Assembly (NCBI GenBank): GCA_037833965.1
Contig: AP031356.1
Coordinates: forward strand, 14,034,501 to 14,098,500
Reading direction: 5' to 3'
Source: Marchantia polymorpha subsp. ruderalis
Taxonomy: Eukaryota; Streptophyta; Marchantiopsida; Marchantiales; Marchantiaceae
DNA: 64,000 bases
Shown: positions 58,747 through 64,000 of the stretch, one piece after another
Layout of the letters: the number at the start of each line of letters is the position of its first letter
How positions within the stretch are numbered: position 1 is the stretch's first letter
Translations under genes and position numbers: made by a program
Notes under the pieces: model-generated
Seen by the model: only the letters and a program-made list of their open reading frames with translations
Database searches by the model: none
What the model was told of the DNA's origin: nothing

Positions 58747-58857
58747 GTTGTGATACCTTTGTGTGTGGACACTCTCGTTCCTTGTGTATGTATGTGTGAG
58801 TTGTGAGTAGAGCATGTCAGCGATGTATGATGTATGGCGATACTGAGTCGCACGACA
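58747..58857 (+). repeat. A repeat, copy 2 (outer right end)
   Basis: This 111-bp repeat ends GCACGACA at the border with host DNA (CCCTTGAACATG). Together with B it makes a TG...CA unit of about 406 bp. Confidence 0.92.
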
Positions 58858-59498
58858 CCCTTGAACATGTACTTGGCTAAGTGAAACTCATGTACCGCAA
58901 ACGCCCTTGAGCCCATCTTCTTAATGTTATTGTTGTTTTATTTTTTTTAAGTAGAGATGTGACGTTCTTATTGGGCTTTCTTGCTTTTGATCATGTCTAT
59001 GGTTTGTGACGTGAATTACATCAGTTGATGTTTGCAAGCTTACCTTTCATGACGATTTCTCAGCTATTGCTTGTCTAAACGTTCGAATCAATTGTAAGGC
59101 TGGCTTAGCTCACACAATGTGATCGATGAACAACAAGATGGCAAAATCCTTATACAATGACATTACCTTGACATTAAATTTTTTTTCAAGTAGAAATTGG
59201 ATACTTTCAGGTATCTGTGTATAATTGGAAGGACGCAATGTTCGTGCATATACTCCAGTCTTTTGTTTACAAGTGCATGAGTCCCGAGAGCAAAGAACAA
59301 CCAGAATAACCGGTTAGCTCATTTCATGAATCTACATTACTTCTGATTCTTCCCCTTTCCTTGTCCCCGCAAAAACTATATTCCCGTTCCGACCCTATCT
59401 TTGCATTTGGCCTCTATCCACTCACAAAACTCTATTCTTTATAGTATAACAATGTGAGGTATAATTAGTCTAAATTGAGGGTCAACTAGCCACTCCCT

Positions 59499-62480
59499 TA
59501 CTTATTATCAAATAATGTCATAATTTGCTTTCAAAATAAAATTTAGTATAAATGTGTGAATTTTTGGCACATTCATTGAATTATAGAAATTTACATAGTG
59601 GAATATTAAATCACAATAAAATATACATTAATTGAAATAATTGTTGAAGTTGACTCATATTAAGGAATAACTTCAGGTCTTAGCTAAAAATAATTAGTAC
59701 TGTTTGTGTATTACACAAAACATTAAGTACACTCTCACTCATGCATTTACCCTTGGACGTAGCACTTTACGTCTTGGTGTACACTATTTACTATCACTTG
59801 TTGTAGTGTGTTTATAATTCTTGGTAATCGCTAACAATAATAATTTATGTATATAAATACTAGTATATGTTGCGAATGTTTTAATGGTTGAAGTAAATTT
59901 TTTTCTATTTATTCAATTATATTAATATTTTTAAACTCCAAAAAATATACATAAACAATTTTATGATTGTTTTTCCAAACTAAAGAGTTCTATTCAACAC
60001 CATAAAATTGAAATATGAATCAGAAAATTATTATTATGTTGACTAAATTCACAAATCAAGATTAAGATGAAATCTTCCAGAGTATTCATCCGAATATTGA
60101 TTTGTGAACTTAAAAACTATCTACACGATTACACTACCTATAATTAGATTTGATAGTCTTGATAATGGTAAGTTTGAAGTGGAACTTTCAATTTATGGCT
60201 TTATATGTGAATGACAATGCAAGATTTGAAATTTTTATAAAATTTCAGAGAATATTTACAAGATTTAAATTCAATTACATTCTTTTTACACACTTTATGT
60301 TTAAAACTAAATCCCAAAACTTCAGAGTGATAACTTTTTAGAGATATAGGAAACATGATAATGTAGTTTGAAGATATGCCAAAAAACCACAATTCAAGTT
60401 TTCTAGTGCTTAATTGAAAGTGATATTGATTGTATAGTTGATTTACAACCACAAAGTTATGGCATAAGAGAGCACACATTTTCAGTGGTGGAAATAGTGG
60501 TTGAATAGTCCAGTCCTTACTAAATAAGTGCTCTGCTATATACGAAGAGATGATGTGAGATTCAAAAGATACGAACTCAATACGGATAGTTGGACTGGAA
60601 TGGAATGTTCGCAAATTAGATACCCATTAGATAATTTGGATAGGTGACATCATGATAACATTACGCACATAGAAGCATACTCTTAAAATACATTTCGAGG
60701 TAATAAATAGGAGATTTCGCATGAGTTTCACAAGTACTGTACCCACTGTGAGAGTCTTTCGAAACGCACGGTCCATTGCTCCGCTGGTCTTGAAACCTCG
60801 TACAGCATGTGTAGTCGATTAATGGAGGAAATGCTCGTGGAAAGTACCGCCAATTGGAGGTCATCACAACCTGGTATTGCAGGTGACGAGGAACAGGGAA
60901 CCAACAGCATTCAAGGGCAACTGGAGTGATTTGTGTTCTAAACCCGCTGAACTACCCGCGGGACGATTTCTGCCAACAAAGCATCTTCGAGAAAAGAGGG
61001 AATCTCAGATGCATAGATTCTCTTCAAATACGTGGACTTTGGAATGAGCCAGTACCACGTTGGGAAACCTTCAGAGTTATGGCACAAGGGAAAGTCAAAG
61101 CCCAGGGCATTCTCGGGAGACTGATGGAACCGCGTTTTTAGTGGCCCTGGTGGCAGCTTTCCTTCTATTAGGACCGGTATTATACTCTGGCGGTATTGTC
61201 CGTTTCTGCACCTTTTCCAGAACCACTGTGCGGCCAGCAGACACTAGTTCATGTAACTCACACTTTTTCCCTCATATCTGTTATTAAGCGGAGAATAATT
61301 TTCCTTGCTACATTTGAACCTTGCCCTGTAGGGCTGGATGGGGTCCTGCGATCCATTTTGGCCATATTACTTGGTTCCTCGTCGTATTCAGGATCTGAAG
61401 CTTTGGCCCAACGCAGAGTTCGTGAGATGCGCATCAATGTCAGCATACGTCTACCATGTCTTAGCCTCAGTAGGCTTGGATAAAATTGTACATATGGCTT
61501 TTGGAGTGATGAGATATGTTGCACCTCAATCCCTTAAATTCTACAAGATCTCGGCGGAGGCCACGACAACCGAACTTGGTCATTTGACTCTTGCAGGTTT
61601 CCTTGGCATCTGATTCTATGTACAACTGGATGTCAAAGGAAGCTACTACAAGCGTTGGTTACTAGGTAGTCGTAACCAACTACTACGCACGGTATAAGTC
61701 CCTTCAGTTTTTATATTATGCTTTCTCTTGTTTGTGCCGTTTATGTTGAGTTTTGGACCAACTTGTGTAGATGTCCAAAAATCGTCTGAAGCATATTGAA
61801 CCGCTTGTCAAGATGTGGATGTTGCGCATTTCTAGTAAGTCTTCAAGGTTTCATAGAGATCCTGCCCGAGCCGGGGTCCTTGCTTATCGCAAATTGTCTA
61901 CGTCGTGATCGAAGTGGTATGTCTAAATTTTCTGGGGTTTCCCCGCAACAAAGATCTTTATCTGAGCGTTGTTTTGAACAGTGGGGGCGTGGCGATGATG
62001 ATGTCGTCGTCGTCTCGTCGCGGTTGCCGCGAGGGCGAATTGGCGTTCGCGATATTCTATTCTTCTTCTATCCAGCAGCCAAACCCGACGAATCTCTGAT
62101 CTACCAAATCGGCCGTAATATACTAAACAAATAAAATATCTGTGGCTTACAATTGGGCAGGTTTCCGAGGACGGGAGAGGCAAGGCGACCCTACTAAGGG
62201 CTCTAAGGGCTCACTAAGGGCTCCCAACTTGCGGGGGAGCGCGAGCTCTGCCCGCCCGATCCCGATGCCAGTGGGATTCAGACACTGCCCTATCACGCAA
62301 GAAATTATAAAATGTCTCAGCGCCCTGAGGATTCAGTCCTTCATGCCGCGCCGAGGGTAAGGAAATCACGATTATCTATGCAAAGTACAGTAGAGCAGTT
62401 CTGGAATGTGTTTGCGCTACATCCAATTACTTTTTGAAATCTAGTAATCTCAGAGCTGCATTTTATAAGATCGGTCCACG
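59499..62480. other. Unassigned right-hand intergenic region
   Basis: AT-rich to about 60.6 kb, then mixed composition. Open frames (60926-61141, 61060-61287, 61338-61613, 61796-62134, all plus) are short and unrecognised; one encodes a possible membrane segment (ALVAAFLLLGPVLYSGGIV, about 61140-61195). They could be upstream exons of the hydrolase gene, but I cannot join them. Confidence 0.35.
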
Positions 62481-62484
62481 ATGA

Positions 62485-63790
62485 TTGATTGCTGATCTGC
62501 ATAAGGTTAAACGGTTATCCGACTCTATATACGAACTTTACAACCCAGGAGCTTCATCACGGCTGAACGTTGTATTCTTTCATGGCCTACAATTGTCACC
62601 TAACTCTGATTCTCACTTATCAACTTGTACGTCACGCGGTTCTCAGCAGGAAGTATGGCCGATGACCTGGCTCCCAGAAGAGTTTCCAGAAGCTCGTATT
62701 CTCTGTGTCAATTACGATTCTTGTATCAGGAGATCAGCAGAGCATGGAAGATTAGATCTCCACAACGCAGCCGAAATGTTGATGGCAAATCTTAAGCTTG
62801 CAAAGGTGTGCCAGCATCCAATTATACTTATCGGTCACAGCTACGGAGGCTTGGTGATAAAACAATTGTGCCTCCAAGCTCTCATGAGGGAAACTTTGAA
62901 AAAGGAGGAGGAAGGAGATGTTGGATTTCTCAACTGCATCAAAGGAGTTTTCTTCTATGGAACGCCCCATCACGGATCGTCATTTTTCTCGAATGTAACA
63001 GACTTGAAAGATGCTAGCCCTCTACTGGACTTTGTTCATGTGCTTTGCGCACGCTCAGCTCGCCTTCTCAACTGTCCTTCTCAACTGGATCAAAGGAGTT
63101 TACTCTTATGGAACGCCCCATCACAGATAGTCATTTTTCTCGGATGTAACAGACTTGAAAGATGCTAGCCCTCTACTGGACTTTGTTCATGTGCTTTGCG
63201 CAGGCTCAGCTCGCCTTCATCAAATCTTTGATTCTTGACGTTGGAACCACAAGTGGAGCATTGCTGGAGTCGGAGAATTGAGACTTACTACGGTTTTGAG
63301 GCCAGTGAGTGGGTGGCTGATTTGCGTTCACGGTATGACATGTTTGTTTTTTTATTTTACTCGTCATGATTTTAACCTGCTGAAACAGCAGCATCAATTC
63401 TGCATCAACATATCATACTTTTCTGTGTTTGTTTGAATGTAATTTACAGAAGGTCCTGATGGGGGTTCATGAACTTGGTTGAATTCCGGTTAGACTTTTT
63501 GGAAATCCATCCACCACAGAAGAATTTCAAATGACGATTTTGACTAGTGGTTTGTTCCAACATGTCTCAGAGTGTGATGATTGTACACGAGGCTTCAGCT
63601 CGGTACGGCGAGTTCACTATGGAGCAGGAGGATCATTTCTCTCTCTGCCAGCCCAAGAGCAAGGTTTCAAATACTTACAGTCGGTTGACAGAGTTCATTC
63701 AATGTATCGGTGAAGATATTTATGGCTTTAAGGTTCCTCACACAAACATGTCCTCCTTCTTGGCTGTTTGTATTTTTCCTCAATATGCAA
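62485..63790 (+). pseudogene. SERAC1-like alpha/beta-hydrolase, broken
   Basis: The reading frame shows an alpha/beta-hydrolase: NVVFFHGLQL (oxyanion region), WPMTWLPEEFPEARILCVNY, the nucleophile elbow GHSYGGLVIKQLC (Ser at about 62838) and FYGTPHHGS. A C-terminal piece (HEASARYGEFTMEQEDHFSL, about 63568-63640) carries the acid/His part. The relatives are SERAC1 and the hydrolase domain of liverwort hydrolase-NBS-LRR (HNL) proteins. A 151-bp tandem duplication shifts the frame, giving a stop at 63166, and a TGA follows in the correct frame near 63236. A GT...AG intron may lie at about 63333-63449. No NB-ARC is seen before the window ends. The first exon has no ATG, so upstream exons are missing. 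Confidence 0.75.
62931..63232 (+). repeat. 151-bp tandem duplication in hydrolase gene
   Basis: The sequence from 62931 (CAACTGCATCAAAGG) recurs from 63082 (CAACTGGATCAAAGG) with few differences. The period is not a multiple of three, so the duplication itself changes the reading frame. Confidence 0.85.
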
Positions 63791-64000
63791 AGATTAGCCC
63801 ATGATACCCTCTTTTAGATGTATGGGAGCCCACATAGGTTCAAAAAACCAGAAGAGTTAATTGTCAGCGTCCATCGTTAACTAGATCAATGTCCACAAAA
63901 TTTCAAATTGTGGCTTTCAAGCAAGAGGCAATTCTAGTTGGGTGAGATTCTTCCTGGCCTAGAGATCTAAACTGCTTTTGGCTACTGTGATTGGATACAG

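Larger units (their letters stand above)
48317..58857 (+). mobile_element. Ty3/gypsy-like element with DNMT and PHD finger
   Basis: This 10.5-kb retroelement has domain order gag, PR, DNMT3-like methyltransferase, RT, RNase H, DDE integrase, PHD finger. Outer ends are TGTCATGG and GCACGACA. The string ACCCTTG occurs at both borders (48312-48318 and 58857-58863), leaving a 4-6 bp target duplication and a clean empty site. Terminal repeats are permuted: B at the left; A, B, A' at the right. I see no tRNA-Met primer site beside the left repeat. The copy is damaged: eight in-frame TAGs, one frameshift, and a frame change between gag and pol. The left and right B repeats differ by 7 substitutions and a 5-bp indel in about 290 bp, so it is fairly young. 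Confidence 0.9.
48053..59498. mobile_element. Split MULE-like element hosting the retrotransposon
   Basis: The left end AGGGAGCGACTAGTTATAC (48053 onward) and the right end, read inward, AGGGAGTGGCTAGTTGAC (to 59498) are inverted repeats related to the MITE at 30825-30976. Similarity continues inward, for example around 48132-48225 against the complement of 59340-59410. Without the 10.5-kb retrotransposon the element would be about 0.9 kb. The flanks show only an imperfect AT-rich duplication (CTTATT against CTTATT-like). Confidence 0.55.

Noticed and set aside
1..64000. tRNA, rRNA or CRISPR features
   Set aside because: No T-arm motif with a matching cloverleaf, no rRNA-like segment, and no regularly spaced direct repeats of CRISPR type were seen on reading either strand.

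Overview
The window looks like nuclear DNA of a land plant, most likely a bryophyte and possibly a liverwort. The evidence is plant-type orthologues with GT-AG introns (a DENND6-like DENN protein and a GOS1-type Golgi SNARE), CT-rich leaders, LTR elements primed by a plant initiator-tRNA-Met-type site, and a decayed SERAC1-like hydrolase of the sort fused to NBS-LRR proteins in liverworts. The organism call is an inference.

Layout. 1-9.6 kb holds no gene I can recognise, only AT-rich sequence alternating with GC-richer blocks and a few hairpins. 9.6-14.1 kb carries a four-exon DENND6-like gene on the minus strand. 14.1-24.9 kb is CT-rich leader/promoter-like DNA and unassigned sequence. 24.9-27.4 kb carries a six-exon GOS12/GOSR1 SNARE gene on the minus strand, with a CT-rich leader to 28.5 kb. 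28.5-32.9 kb is AT-rich and contains a 152-bp MITE with a 9-bp target duplication. 32.9-46.1 kb is one nested retrotransposon block: a decayed Ty1/copia element (TSD AGATG) hit by a solo LTR (TSD ACTGG) and by a young full-length Ty3/gypsy chromovirus of the same LTR family. 46.1-48.3 kb is AT-rich. 48.05-59.5 kb is a second MULE-like element split by a 10.5-kb retrotransposon. 59.5-64 kb ends with a broken alpha/beta-hydrolase gene.

The outstanding object is the retrotransposon at 48317-58857. It encodes gag, an aspartic protease, a complete DNMT3-like cytosine-5 DNA methyltransferase domain between protease and reverse transcriptase, then RT, RNase H, a DDE integrase, and a PHD finger after the integrase. 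It therefore carries both a DNA-methylation writer and a predicted histone-tail reader. Its terminal repeats are permuted (left B; right A-B-A'), resembling the split direct repeats of tyrosine-recombinase elements although it has a DDE integrase. Every in-frame stop outside the one frameshifted stretch is TAG (eight of eight), mostly where a glutamine (CAG) is plausible. This is consistent with deamination of methylated CAG or, less likely, with recoding. One of these TAGs directly follows the catalytic Pro-Cys of the methyltransferase.
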